The notes: generated from the sequence alone by a model not told the origin. A DNA stretch of 62,494 nucleotides from an uncultured Desulfuromonadales bacterium (GCA_947259685.1 CAMYNC010000021.1:1-62494); one strand, 5' to 3'. Numbered from the stretch's first letter, positions 18,604 to 27,662 are shown. A program made the numbers and translations.

Positions 18604-20259
18604 TCAGACGTTTTTAAAAACCTTGAGCAAATGCGGAACCAGCTGTTTCTTACGGGATAAAACCCCTTTGAGCCGGTAAAGGTTCTCACCTTCCTGGGGA
18701 TAGCCAATGATATAAGGCAATTCATTCGGCCCGGCGGTTAACAACAGGCTGGTTTCCATGACAATGTCGGTCACCAACAAGGCCGCAAGCTCATAGTTAT
18801 GCTCTTCACGAATTTTTTGCAGTTCGGACAGCAGCTCGTCGCGGCGCTGATGAAAAGAATGAAAATTGACCACTTCGACCTGCCCAAGACCCAACAAGTA
18901 ATCGCCGACCATATATTCCTTGAAATCTGTTAGCAGCAGCTCTCTGGCAGGGATGCCACTGGCCATAGTGCTGCCGGCGGCAAATAGCTCGGCGCCGAAG
19001 GTTTCAAACGTCAGTCTGGAATGCTCTTCCAGCCAGGGGACCAATTGCCGATCAATCTCGGTGGTGGTCGGTGACTTAAGAATAACCGTGTCGGAAAGCA
19101 ATCCGGCCAGCAGCAATCCAGCAACCGGTTGACTCGGCGCAATGCCCGCCTGCTGATAGAGCGTCGCGACCAAGGAGCAGGTACTGCCGAGGGGTTGATT
19201 GATAAAGCGGATCGGGGTATCGGTGTGAAAATTTCCGAGTCGATGATGATCGATCACCTCGACGATTTCCACCTTATCGGCCCCCGGAACCGACTGGGAC
19301 AACTCGTTATGATCGACCAGAATCAAACGATTCGGAGAACTTTTAATCAAATGACTCTTGGTAGCAACTCCGCTGACCCGGCCATCGCTAGAAAGAACAA
19401 TTGCCCCAGCCTGCTGGCTGTGAATCAATTTTAACCGCAGATCCTCCAACAGGTCATTGCGACCGATGGTGATAAAATCATCATCGAGCAAAGCTCCAAC
19501 CGGGGTGGCCATCCTGGTCAGCCAGACACAATTGGCGGTATCCAGACTGCTGACCAGTATCGACACATGTTTCTCCCGGGCTGCGACAATCAGTTCTTCG
19601 CTGACCGCCGACCGACCGGACACAATCAGTAGCCTGACGCCGGCCTGGATGGCCATTCTTTGGATACCGACCCGGTCACCGGTTATCAAAATCGTTTGTT
19701 CAGGGGTAATTTCATCGACCCAGCGGCCAAAAGTCTCCTCACAGCGGGCGCCAACATACAGATCGAACTCTTCCACCACCTCTGAGTTCACCAAATTGAG
19801 CGCCTCAGCCCCAAGGCAGGCCTGGATTGAGGCTAATGAAGCGGTGACCCGGCGCAGTTTTTCCGGTTCGGTCGGTACCAGAAACACTTCTGAGGCCTTT
19901 TTCAGCAGCAATAGCCCTTTGGGCCGCTGCTGATCATCAATGACCGGCAGCTGCCGGATATGATGCCGATGATATAATTCGATCGCCTTCGACATCGGCG
20001 TCGATTCGTGGATGCTGATCACCTCTTCGGTCACGACATCTTTGATTCTGGGATGCACATCTGCAAGCAGGCCAGGGACGTCAACCTGCAGCTTGTCGAG
20101 AACAAACTCGGTTTGTTGGTTGATATTTCCAGCCCTGGCCGCCTCAACCCTTTCCAGCCCCTGCTGGCGGCGCAATTCTGCATAGGCAATGGCACTACAG
20201 ATTGAATCGGTATCGGGGTTACGATGTCCGACAACATAGGTTTTAGCTTTTTCACTCAT
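18604..20259 (-). CDS. ppaC: Manganese-dependent family II inorganic pyrophosphatase with CBS and DRTGG domains
   Basis: A 551-aa cytoplasmic enzyme that hydrolyses pyrophosphate. The DHH catalytic domain starts with GHRNPDTDS (H12, D16, D18). The chain is interrupted after about residue 65 by a regulatory insert with a CBS pair flanking a DRTGG-type domain (about 70-300), then continues with the DHHRLGNFHTDTP signature (about 335) and the DHHA2 domain to the end. Regulated enzymes of this architecture respond to adenine nucleotides bound to the CBS domains. The length is as expected for the CBS/DRTGG subtype. The ATG at 20259 has AGGAT upstream. Confidence 0.93.
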   Translation of the reverse strand: MSEKAKTYVVGHRNPDTDSICSAIAYAELRRQQGLERVEAARAGNINQQTEFVLDKLQVDVPGLLADVHPRIKDVVTEEVISIHESTPMSKAIELYHRHHIRQLPVIDDQQRPKGLLLLKKASEVFLVPTEPEKLRRVTASLASIQACLGAEALNLVNSEVVEEFDLYVGARCEETFGRWVDEITPEQTILITGDRVGIQRMAIQAGVRLLIVSGRSAVSEELIVAAREKHVSILVSSLDTANCVWLTRMATPVGALLDDDFITIGRNDLLEDLRLKLIHSQQAGAIVLSSDGRVSGVATKSHLIKSSPNRLILVDHNELSQSVPGADKVEIVEVIDHHRLGNFHTDTPIRFINQPLGSTCSLVATLYQQAGIAPSQPVAGLLLAGLLSDTVILKSPTTTEIDRQLVPWLEEHSRLTFETFGAELFAAGSTMASGIPARELLLTDFKEYMVGDYLLGLGQVEVVNFHSFHQRRDELLSELQKIREEHNYELAALLVTDIVMETSLLLTAGPNELPYIIGYPQEGENLYRLKGVLSRKKQLVPHLLKVFKNV

Positions 20260-20335
20260 ATTAATATCCTAGTAGATATAAAGTCAGAATTGGTTTGCTA
20301 GCTTTATCACTCAGAGGCAAAACCGTCAGCAGCAG

Positions 20336-20369
20336 ACAAAAAACCTGCAACGCACAGATTGCAGGTTTC
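20336..20369 (-). terminator. Terminator of the DUF3108 gene
   Basis: AAACCTGCAA (20341-20350) and TTGCAGGTTT (20359-20368) are a perfect 10-bp repeat. On the minus strand it is followed by more T residues, directly after the stop at 20394. Confidence 0.85.
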
Positions 20370-20393
20370 ACGGATGGCTTGAAAATACCAAGG

Positions 20394-21230
20394 CTAGTTC
20401 ACTATCCCGCCGGGTGAAATCACCTGCCGAAGCACCCCTTTGACATCGCCCAAACCAATGACATTTTTTACCACCGCTTTTTGCGGTTGACTGTGCTTAT
20501 CAAAGCTGATCAGCAGATCGCGCCCTTTGGTACCAAACACAGACGGGTCGAGAAAAACCTGGCAAAGCACATTTTCGGCGCCGAAGAACCTTTGGTCGGC
20601 TGCCGAGCTGGCCTTGATCGGGGCAACCACGATCTCTTCAACCCCTTTTCGATAGAAAGTCGGCATGTGAATCTGCTGATTGCTATATGGCCCGAAGAGG
20701 CCTGCACGTAAGTTATAAAAGCCGCTCAAAATATCGTAAACAGGCTCTTCGGTCCCCAGAGCAAGCAGTTCATCGGCACGAACACGATTATTTTTGATTT
20801 TCTGATACGTCACCTGCTGATGCTGATAATCGAAAGAATAGCTGGTAACTTTTTCCCGCCGACCTTTCCCCTGCCCTTTGATCGAGTGAGAGCTGTGCCG
20901 CAACGGACGTAAAGTGCCAGTCGGCCCTATTTCCATCAATGTTTGAAACTTTTCGATCCGTTTTTTTGTCACGAAGGCCGCAAGACCAAGGGTCCGCGCC
21001 TCCAGAACAGCCAAATAAGTTCCCGGCTGCTCACCACGACTCAACCGAATCGAACCCTCTGCCAAATGATCAAACCAAAGGAAGGACACATCATAAGAGA
21101 GCTGTTCACCAACCAAAGCCTCGATCGGGTGTGGCTTGGACCCAGGCAAATCAACACTGTCTACAGCAAAGGCGACCCCGGGCAGCAGCAGAAAAATTAC
21201 CAGAACAAGTATGTGCACTAACCGCTTCAT
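20394..21230 (-). CDS. DUF3108-family exported protein
   Basis: A 278-aa protein with a signal peptide (about 1-22, ending VAFA) and an all-beta domain with the segments LVGEQLSYDVSFLWFDHLAEG near the start and GDVKGVLRQV near the end, as in DUF3108 proteins. The family has no established function; its fold is thought to be related to lipoprotein-carrier-like beta sheets. The ribosome-binding site GGAG lies 7 bp before the ATG. It is a single-gene unit with its own terminator. Confidence 0.75.
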   Translation of the reverse strand: MKRLVHILVLVIFLLLPGVAFAVDSVDLPGSKPHPIEALVGEQLSYDVSFLWFDHLAEGSIRLSRGEQPGTYLAVLEARTLGLAAFVTKKRIEKFQTLMEIGPTGTLRPLRHSSHSIKGQGKGRREKVTSYSFDYQHQQVTYQKIKNNRVRADELLALGTEEPVYDILSGFYNLRAGLFGPYSNQQIHMPTFYRKGVEEIVVAPIKASSAADQRFFGAENVLCQVFLDPSVFGTKGRDLLISFDKHSQPQKAVVKNVIGLGDVKGVLRQVISPGGIVN

Positions 21231-21415
21231 AGAATCTCCAAATGCAGCGCAATGGCTAAAAACACCACCCCGCTAATATAGCATCAAGTTTAATGCCAGC
21301 GCATTCCCCTGCCTTTCAACCAGAAACCACCATGCAAACCGAGATGAAGCTTGACGGTAATCTAGCTAGCCATTAATATTCATATATTCAAAACTATTTC
21401 GATTAGGAATACCAG

Positions 21416-21724
21416 ATGCCCGATCCCAATCAAACCATGCCGTTTGGCAAAGAGCAGGACTACGATCGCGAATCGGAAATCCTCAAAGTCCTCGGGCATC
21501 CGATCCGGCTGAAAATCGTCGCTGGACTGATGTCGGAATCCTGCAATGTGAAAAAAATCTGGGAATGCCTCGGCCTGCCGCAGGCCACAGTTTCACAACA
21601 CCTGGCACTGTTAAAAAACAAGGCGATTATTTCCGGGCGCCGTGAAGGCGTTGAGGTCTTCTATCAGGTGACTTCCCCCGAAGCCCGACGGATCGTTGGC
21701 GCCATCTTCGACGAACCCAAGTAG
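21416..21724 (+). CDS. ArsR/SmtB-type transcriptional regulator
   Basis: A 102-aa winged-helix repressor. The HTH region reads KVLGHPIRLKIVAGLM, then NVKKIWECLGLPQATVSQHLALLKNK. Two cysteines (C43 and C51) lie near the start of the DNA-recognition unit, where ArsR-type sensors often place thiolate ligands, but the classical ELCVCDL motif is absent. The inducer could therefore be a metal or a redox/sulfur signal. No metal-resistance gene is adjacent. A terminator follows within 35 bp, so it is monocistronic. Confidence 0.88.
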   Translation: MPDPNQTMPFGKEQDYDRESEILKVLGHPIRLKIVAGLMSESCNVKKIWECLGLPQATVSQHLALLKNKAIISGRREGVEVFYQVTSPEARRIVGAIFDEPK

Positions 21725-21755
21725 CAACTAGACACATCTGGTTTAATCAGACCAC

Positions 21756-21787
21756 AAAAAAGGCCGCCAATTCAGGCGGCCTTTTTA
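21756..21787. terminator. Bidirectional terminator between arsR-type and tautomerase genes
   Basis: AAAAAGGCCGCC and GGCGGCCTTTTT form a hairpin with A- and T-runs on either side. It serves two convergent transcripts. Confidence 0.9.
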
Positions 21788-21804
21788 AATAGCGTAAGCA
21801 ACGG

Positions 21805-22002
21805 CTACTTTCCGGAACGGATAGCCTCGACGGTTTTTCCGCGGATTCCCCAGTTTTCAGCCGGGACTTCCTCAATAATGATATGGGTCGCCTCGGGATT
21901 TTTCCCAAGGACTTCTTTCATGGCAAGAGTGATTCTGTCGATCAACTGCTCTTTTTGCTCTTCGTTGCATCCGCCGACCATGCGTACTGTGACAACAGGC
22001 AT
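21805..22002 (-). CDS. 4-oxalocrotonate tautomerase-like protein
   Basis: A 65-aa protein whose second codon is Pro (MPVVTVRM); after Met removal Pro becomes the N-terminal catalytic base of the tautomerase superfamily. The following pattern with EEQKEQLIDRIT, HIIIEEVPAENWGI and GK near the end matches small 4-OT enzymes. The ribosome-binding site AAGGAGG is strong. It lies 85 bp downstream of bioC on the same strand but has no known link to biotin synthesis. The substrate is unknown. Confidence 0.85.
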   Translation of the reverse strand: MPVVTVRMVGGCNEEQKEQLIDRITLAMKEVLGKNPEATHIIIEEVPAENWGIRGKTVEAIRSGK

Positions 22003-22087
22003 TGACTAGCCTCCTTTCAACGCAGATTGAATTGAGCACTCAGTATAGCCTGCAAGGCAAAAGAATCAATAGACTTTTGCACTTCTT

Positions 22088-22909
22088 TCAGGAAATCCGG
22101 CGACCCAGAAGATAGATCACTTCGTAGGTAGCGGGAATACCTTGAGCACTGGCATAATTCAGCTGGTAAAACTCGATCATTTCTTGCATCACCCGCCTGG
22201 AAGCCAACCCCTGAGGACGCTGACTGCTGGCGTTTTGAGCCCCAATCCGTTTTAAATTTTTCAACAACTGGGGCACCGATGGATGCCATTCCACTTCAAA
22301 GTCAGAACGCAGCAATAAAGGCTTAAAATTCTCCTCCAGAGCGGAGTTAACCAGATCCAGGCTGGCAAACTTTTGACCATGCGAAGGCTTTGCGCCCAAT
22401 GCGGCCTGATGGGAATCACGCAACTCGAAAAGGGTTTTCTCACCAAACAGAGCAACAGCGAGGAGGCCGTCAGGCTTTATCACTCGAGCGGCTTCGGCAA
22501 AAGCCGCGGGGAGATCTTCAAGCCACTGGTAAACAGAGCTGGAAACGACCAGGTCGAAACTGTCCGACAAAAACGGCAAGGCGGCCGCATCGGCATCACA
22601 TATCAGCTCGGCCTTGGTCACCAGACGGGTCTGTTGACTCATGCCGTGAGCCAAATCTGAAAACAGCAGCGGCAAATCAGGAAAATGTCGTACCAGTCGC
22701 CGACTCAGCTGACCACTGCCGCAACCGACTTCCAAACCTTGCCGCCAACATTGTTGCTGGCTGAGCAGCAGCTGCAGCAGATTTTCAGCCACGTTCTGCT
22801 GAACCCGGGCGTAGCGGTCGTATTCCCTGGCATGGCAAGAAAAATGCTGTTGCACCTGGCGCCGATTAAGGGTCTGTTCCATCATATTTACACGAGAAAA
22901 TCGAGCCAT
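22088..22909 (-). CDS. bioC: Malonyl-ACP O-methyltransferase
   Basis: A 273-aa SAM-dependent methyltransferase. It would methylate the free carboxyl of malonyl-ACP so that fatty-acid synthesis can build a pimeloyl chain for biotin. Motif I is LEVGCGSGQLSRRL, preceded by the BioC-like N-terminal segment AREYDRYARVQQNVAENLL; SVYQWLEDLP is also typical. The ATG at 22909 (inside bioH) has AGGAG about 12 bp upstream. Internal ATGs at 22885 and 22882 would leave a 2-bp gap to bioH but have no ribosome-binding site. It is the last gene of the bioWFHC operon. Confidence 0.87.
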   Translation of the reverse strand: MARFSRVNMMEQTLNRRQVQQHFSCHAREYDRYARVQQNVAENLLQLLLSQQQCWRQGLEVGCGSGQLSRRLVRHFPDLPLLFSDLAHGMSQQTRLVTKAELICDADAAALPFLSDSFDLVVSSSVYQWLEDLPAAFAEAARVIKPDGLLAVALFGEKTLFELRDSHQAALGAKPSHGQKFASLDLVNSALEENFKPLLLRSDFEVEWHPSVPQLLKNLKRIGAQNASSQRPQGLASRRVMQEMIEFYQLNYASAQGIPATYEVIYLLGRRIS

Positions 22910-23700
22910 TGAGTTACCGACTCCTGCGGACGGCTGAAAAAGGGCGCATGTCCGACGCTATTCATTTTGACCAATCGAGCCCCGGCTATCCCCTCGGCCA
23001 GGTAGCTTCCTGCAGCAGCAGGGATAATCTGATCGCCTGCGCCATGCATCACCAAGCAGGGCAAATCAATGTTAACTAGCTGATCGCGTAAATCTTCTCG
23101 ACCGAGGAGCGCCAGACTTTTTTGCGCTTCTGCGGCCTGCGGTAGCTGTGAAGAGCGCACGGCAAACTGTAGAATCTCCCGGAATCGCTGCTTATCGATT
23201 TCTGTGGTTGAGAACTGCAAGCGGAAGAAATCCCCCATGGTCTTTTCATATGCCCGGCCCAGATTACGTGCCAGCGCACGCAGCTGAGTCGCTGGCAACC
23301 CGTGCGGCCAATCTGACGACTGGCAAAACCGAGGCGTGGTCGCGACCAATAACAGTTGAGATATTTCCAGCTGCTGATGAATAGCTAACTGCAAAGCAAC
23401 CTGTCCACCCAGCGACCAGCCAAGCAGGGCAGTGGGACCGATCCCCAAATGTTTTGCCCAAGCTGCGATACTCTCGGCAAAAACTACAAGACTACATGCC
23501 GTAGCAGGCTCCGATTCGCCGTGGCCAGGCAGATCCGGGCAAAGAATACGGTATTTTCGGCTCAGAGGGACTGCCACTTCACTGAAGACTGCAGCAGACA
23601 TTGACCAGCCATGGAGCATGAGCAGTGGCCGACCTGCGCCCCATTCCCGCCAGCTCAAGCGCTGACCGTCAGGCAATTGCAGAGAGTGCCGCTCAGCCAT
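22888..23700 (-). CDS. bioH: Pimeloyl-ACP methyl ester carboxylesterase (BioH-type alpha/beta hydrolase)
   Basis: A 270-aa alpha/beta hydrolase. The nucleophile elbow is GWSLG (S96), the oxyanion segment is LHGWSMS, and a late GAGDQIIP Asp and VGHAPF His complete a Ser-Asp-His triad. Placement between bioF and bioC supports the BioH role of cleaving pimeloyl-ACP methyl ester, which ends the BioC-started chain. Its stop overlaps the start region of bioC, and its start overlaps the end of bioF by 8 bp, so the genes are translationally coupled. Confidence 0.85.
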   Translation of the reverse strand: MAERHSLQLPDGQRLSWREWGAGRPLLMLHGWSMSAAVFSEVAVPLSRKYRILCPDLPGHGESEPATACSLVVFAESIAAWAKHLGIGPTALLGWSLGGQVALQLAIHQQLEISQLLLVATTPRFCQSSDWPHGLPATQLRALARNLGRAYEKTMGDFFRLQFSTTEIDKQRFREILQFAVRSSQLPQAAEAQKSLALLGREDLRDQLVNIDLPCLVMHGAGDQIIPAAAGSYLAEGIAGARLVKMNSVGHAPFFSRPQESVTQWLDFLV

Positions 23701-24874
23701 TGCCTAATTCGCCTCGCACGCAGTCGATTAAGAGCTGCGCAGCCTGACGCAACTCAACCTGAGTATGCTCGGCCATCAGGGTTGCCCGCAGCCGACAGGT
23801 GCCATCAGGCACGGTCGGCGGCCGAATGCCGCTGAGAAAAACGCCTTGCTGGAACAGCGCTGTCGCTGCCCGCATGGTCGGTTCCGGAGCGCCGATCAGG
23901 GTCGGAATAATCTGCGTTTCACTGCCACAAAGATCCAGACCGGCGTCACTCAGCAAACCGGCAAACAATTGTCGATTTGCTTCTAGGCGGGTCCGCCGTT
24001 CAGACCCTTCCCGGCTGTCGACCAAATCGATAGCCGCCAGGTTTGCGGCCAGCACCCCAGGAGGCAGACTGGTCGAAAAAATAAAACTGCGCGACCGATT
24101 GATCAGGGTATCGATCACCGTGCGACTGGCAGCGAGATAGGCGCCGAAGCTGCCTAGGGCCTTGCCGAAGGTGCCCATCTGCAGATCGATCTTCCCCAGG
24201 CAACCGAAATGTTCCGCGGTCCCCCGCCCCTGCGCGCCGAGCACGCCGCCGCCATGGGCATCATCGATCATCAACCAGGCCCCGTAACGCTCTTTGAGGG
24301 CAACCAACTTGTCGACGGGCGCCAGATCGCCATCCATGCTGAAGACGCCATCGGTAACGATCAGCCAACGCCCCTTGCGGTTGTGACTTTCGCGCTCCAA
24401 CATGGCTTCGAGGGCCACCATATCGCTATGCGGATAAACCGATATGCGCGCCCCGGACAATCGGCAGCCGTCAATGATCGAAGCATGATTCAGGCTGTCG
24501 GAAAAGACCCTATCCTCTGGCCCGAGTAACCCTTGAATGATGCCGTTGTTAGCGGCATAGCCGGTGTTGTACACCAGGGCCGCTTCAGTCTGCTTGAATT
24601 CGGCGGCCCGCTCCTCCAGACGATGGTGCAGGGACATGCTGCCGGAAATCAAACGGCTGGCTCCCGTGCCGGTGCCGAACTCGCGGGTCGCCTTGCAGGA
24701 CGCCTCGATCAGGGCCGGATGATTGGCAATACCGAGATAGTTGTTGGAACAGAGCAGCAGGTAGTCCTCACCAGCGATACTGACCCGCGGACCCTGAGCG
24801 GATTCAATCTCGCGCAGAGTCCTGAGCATCCCCTTTTCGGCCAAGGCGGTTAAGTTATCCTGCAATTTTTTCAT
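23693..24874 (-). CDS. bioF: 8-amino-7-oxononanoate synthase
   Basis: A 393-aa PLP enzyme joining L-alanine and pimeloyl-CoA or pimeloyl-ACP, the first committed step of biotin ring assembly. The PLP lysine is K238 in GTFGKALGS, and D204 and H207 of DDAHGGGVLG hold the cofactor ring. The GTGTGASRLISG and TDGVFSMDGD segments are highly typical of the family. It overlaps bioW by 4 bp and bioH by 8 bp. Confidence 0.95.
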   Translation of the reverse strand: MKKLQDNLTALAEKGMLRTLREIESAQGPRVSIAGEDYLLLCSNNYLGIANHPALIEASCKATREFGTGTGASRLISGSMSLHHRLEERAAEFKQTEAALVYNTGYAANNGIIQGLLGPEDRVFSDSLNHASIIDGCRLSGARISVYPHSDMVALEAMLERESHNRKGRWLIVTDGVFSMDGDLAPVDKLVALKERYGAWLMIDDAHGGGVLGAQGRGTAEHFGCLGKIDLQMGTFGKALGSFGAYLAASRTVIDTLINRSRSFIFSTSLPPGVLAANLAAIDLVDSREGSERRTRLEANRQLFAGLLSDAGLDLCGSETQIIPTLIGAPEPTMRAATALFQQGVFLSGIRPPTVPDGTCRLRATLMAEHTQVELRQAAQLLIDCVRGELGNG

Positions 24875-25677
24875 GCGCCCCCCTTCCAGATCTGCGACGG
24901 ATGAATTTTACCGACCTGCTCGATCAGTAGTGGTGTCCGCTCCAGCCAGGCCACCAGCTCAGGTAATTCAATTTCCGCGCGACGAATAAAAAAAGCCCGC
25001 CCGCCACGCTCTTCACCAGCCGGTTTCAGGTGATTTATCCGTTGGTAACCGAGCTGTGACGAGGCGACATAGCCGGCCAGGTAATCAGGATCGTCCGACC
25101 AGCAGAGTTCGGCCAACACTCCGGGTGCCGCGATGACTTTCGCAGCCAGGGTCAGGGCTTCGATGACATGTGGATTGTCAAGCGCTTCAACAGCCAGCAG
25201 CTGGCGCAACTGTGCCCGCGCAGAGGCTGACAGATCCATCCGGCTGGCCCTGACGCCGCGCGCCTGATCAGCCTCCAGCCGTTGCCCGGATTCTGCATCG
25301 ACCAGCATAGCACCACGCATACTGCTGCCGTCTGGTGCAGCTCCTTCAGCCAGCGCAGAGAGCGCCTTAGCTGCGGCGATTTTAGAAACCCCGGCCGTTT
25401 CGAGCAGCTGTTGGGCCAGTTCACGCCCCTGCTGCCAGTCTGAGACCTGATGGTTGTGCAAATCGGGCAAAGTCCCGCTATTGACCTGATTTGCAGGAAT
25501 CGGATCGACCTGCAGATAAATATGTTCAGCAGGGCCGCGCGGGTGCTGCAGGGCGCGCTGCAATAACTCCACCGCAGCAGTAGTCAGATCGGTGGTTTCC
25601 AACAGTCGTTCCGCCCCCGAAATATGCTGGCCCTCCCGTTCAGCCCGCATCCGTAAACTATTTAAGACATTCGGCAT
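24871..25677 (-). CDS. bioW: 6-carboxyhexanoate-CoA ligase (pimeloyl-CoA synthetase)
   Basis: A 268-aa enzyme that activates free pimelate to pimeloyl-CoA with ATP and CoA. The N-terminal LRMRAEREGQHISGAERL and the later segments with GAAPDGSSMRGAMLV and RASRMDL are BioW signatures, and the length fits the family. It is the first gene of the biotin operon, directly behind a BirA operator. The promoter suggested by the operator region would start transcription only a few bases before the ATG at 25677, and I see no Shine-Dalgarno sequence, so the mRNA may be nearly leaderless. Having BioW and the BioC/BioH route in one operon is unusual. Confidence 0.9.
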   Translation of the reverse strand: MPNVLNSLRMRAEREGQHISGAERLLETTDLTTAAVELLQRALQHPRGPAEHIYLQVDPIPANQVNSGTLPDLHNHQVSDWQQGRELAQQLLETAGVSKIAAAKALSALAEGAAPDGSSMRGAMLVDAESGQRLEADQARGVRASRMDLSASARAQLRQLLAVEALDNPHVIEALTLAAKVIAAPGVLAELCWSDDPDYLAGYVASSQLGYQRINHLKPAGEERGGRAFFIRRAEIELPELVAWLERTPLLIEQVGKIHPSQIWKGGA

Positions 25678-25706
25678 GGCGGCGAAATTATCACTTCAAT
25701 CATGAC

Positions 25707-25738
25707 TTGTCAACCGGGCTACCCGCCCTGGTTGACAA
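25707..25738. promoter_or_regulatory. BirA (biotin repressor) operator
   Basis: TTGTCAACC (25707-25715) and GGTTGACAA (25730-25738) are perfect 9-bp inverted repeats with a 14-bp spacer. This matches the known bacterial BirA operator format of TTGT-AACC repeats spaced by about 14-16 bp. The minus-strand copy of the left arm supplies TTGACA, a good -35 for bioW, with GATAAT 15 bp on or TAATTT 17 bp on. Bound BirA would therefore block the promoter. Confidence 0.9.
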
Positions 25739-25815
25739 CCCCTCAACTTTCCTTTTCTCTCCCTGCGTGGTAATTTTTCAAGCTAAATTTCCCTGCTGAA
25801 AGGTCGACACTCCAA

Positions 25816-26610
25816 ATGACCAACCTTCACCTGCTGCAGATCGCAACGGTAGCTTACGCCCTGGCCGTTGCCAGTTACCTATTGCAACTCTTCTTTAAAC
25901 AACCCTGGCTGCAAAAAATTGCTTTTGGTTCGGTCTTCGCCGGGGTGCTGTTACAGACCGGCTGTTTATTCTGGCGCTGGCAGCTGGCCGGTTTTCTGCC
26001 GGTGACCAATCTCTTTTCCACGCTGTTCTTTTTCAGTTGGGCACTGGCCGCCTGCTATCTCTATTTCGAAATCCGTTACAAAATTGGCGCCAGCGGACTG
26101 TTCGTAATGTTCCTCAACCTGCTGCTCCTCTCTGCGGCGCTGCGGCGGGACCCCGTCCTGCCACGGCTTATTCCTGCACTGGATACGCCGTTTTTCAGTC
26201 TGCATATTGTGTTTTCTTTTCTCGGTTACGCGTTTTTTGCCATGGCCTTCTCCCTAGGGGTGCTCTATCTCTGGCAACGCTTCTTGCCGAATCCACAACT
26301 GCCAACACTTGGCACCCTGCGTAAGTTGAATGAAGAGTCGATTTTTCTCGGCTTTGCCCTGTTCACCCTCTGTCTGATTGTCGGCGGGATCTGGGCGCAC
26401 TGGGCCTGGGGCTACTATTTTTCCTGGAATATCAAAGGGGTCTGGTCATTTCTGGTCTGGCTGTTTTACGCCGGCATGTGTCACGCCAAATTTATCAAAC
26501 GCTGGCAGGGAACCGGTTACGCCTTGCTGTCGATTGCCGGATTCGGCGTAGTCCTGTTCACCTATTTAGGCATCGGGCTGTTGCTCGAAAGCAACCATCC
26601 ACTGGAGTAA
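25816..26610 (+). CDS. ccsA: System II cytochrome c maturation protein CcsA/HemX type
   Basis: A 264-aa membrane protein with eight predicted helices. It would work with the next gene to carry heme out and attach it to apocytochromes c in the periplasm. The heme-handling segment reads GGIWAHWAWGYYFSWNIKGVW (first 20 residues quoted to V): a WWD-type motif, but the usual WDP is WNI here. Histidines in helices (HIVFSF, H in WAHWAW, CHAKF) could ligate heme. It is divergent from bioW and sits 5 bp before ccsB. The many multiheme cytochromes of such organisms need this system. Confidence 0.85.
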   Translation: MTNLHLLQIATVAYALAVASYLLQLFFKQPWLQKIAFGSVFAGVLLQTGCLFWRWQLAGFLPVTNLFSTLFFFSWALAACYLYFEIRYKIGASGLFVMFLNLLLLSAALRRDPVLPRLIPALDTPFFSLHIVFSFLGYAFFAMAFSLGVLYLWQRFLPNPQLPTLGTLRKLNEESIFLGFALFTLCLIVGGIWAHWAWGYYFSWNIKGVWSFLVWLFYAGMCHAKFIKRWQGTGYALLSIAGFGVVLFTYLGIGLLLESNHPLE

Positions 26611-26615
26611 ACCTG

Positions 26616-27662
26616 ATGCTGCAACGACTTTGGGAAACCTGTTGCTCGCTGAAGCTAGCGATATATCTCGCCTCGGCAGCAACCCTGCTGCTGATGGGAG
26701 GCTCGCTGCTGATTCCGTTTAATGCGCCCATCTTCGGCAGTATGGATCAGCTAACCCTGGGAACCTGGCTGAATCAGATCGCGGTAAATTCTCCAAAGCA
26801 AACCTGGTGGTTCTATTTGGCCGCCGGCCTGATGCTGCTGTTCGGCCTGAACACCCTGTGCTGCTTTATTGACTGGCTGCGGAATATCCGCGCCCGTTGG
26901 CGTAAAACCGGCGAATACCTGCTCCACCTTGGGGTCATACTGGTCTTGATTGCTTATACCTGGGGGAATATTGCCGGCTGGCGGCACACTGGCCTGCAAT
27001 GTCAGATCGGCGGAATCACGCCACTGCCGAAATGGCCAGGACACTTTTTACGAGTGGATAAGTTCCAGCCGGTCTTTACCGGGCAAGGCCCCCCGCAGGA
27101 TATGATCAACGATATCAGTATTCTTCAGGGAGATAGTTTGCTGCATCAGGGCCGCGTGAAGATCAATCAGCCGTTCCTCAAAGGAGGGCTGGTGGTCACA
27201 CCGGTCTCCTTCGGCCGGCAGCCATCCGGCTATCGAATGCACCTGGCAGATTTTCGCCGGGCGGATTTCAAAGCCAACACTCATTTCAGTCTGAAGGACG
27301 GTGAAACCATTCGGGTGCTGCGCTTTTTACCCGACGCCCGACAACAAGCCAACGGGCAGATTTTTTATCGCAGCAACCAATTGGGCAATCCAGCCTTCGA
27401 ACTGCAATACACCGGCCGCAACGGCGACAGCTGGCGCGGCTGGTATTTTCTTCGCCAGCAGCTGCCACCAGCACTGGAAAAACGTGGCTTACGACTGAGG
27501 CCTGAAGCTCCCCTGTTCGACAGCTTCAGCAGCTTGACAGTCAACTACGATCCCGGAGCACCACTCGCCGCTGTCGGCAGTGGCCTGATGGGTATCGGGG
27601 TGCTGCTGGCCCTATTTTCTTTTTATCGGAAACGCCTGCGGCAGGATCGTCCGGAAGTTTAA
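26616..27662 (+). CDS. ccsB: System II cytochrome c maturation protein CcsB/ResB type
   Basis: A 348-aa protein with membrane helices near 12-32, 70-90 and 104-121, a large periplasmic domain (about 130-310) and a last helix (about 320-340). This is the ResB layout, shorter than the 450-600 aa of many homologues. The true start is the ATG at 26616, 5 bp after the ccsA stop; an upstream in-frame extension from 26478 overlaps ccsA and can be dismissed. It pairs with CcsA to form the heme lyase. Confidence 0.87.
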   Translation: MLQRLWETCCSLKLAIYLASAATLLLMGGSLLIPFNAPIFGSMDQLTLGTWLNQIAVNSPKQTWWFYLAAGLMLLFGLNTLCCFIDWLRNIRARWRKTGEYLLHLGVILVLIAYTWGNIAGWRHTGLQCQIGGITPLPKWPGHFLRVDKFQPVFTGQGPPQDMINDISILQGDSLLHQGRVKINQPFLKGGLVVTPVSFGRQPSGYRMHLADFRRADFKANTHFSLKDGETIRVLRFLPDARQQANGQIFYRSNQLGNPAFELQYTGRNGDSWRGWYFLRQQLPPALEKRGLRLRPEAPLFDSFSSLTVNYDPGAPLAAVGSGLMGIGVLLALFSFYRKRLRQDRPEV

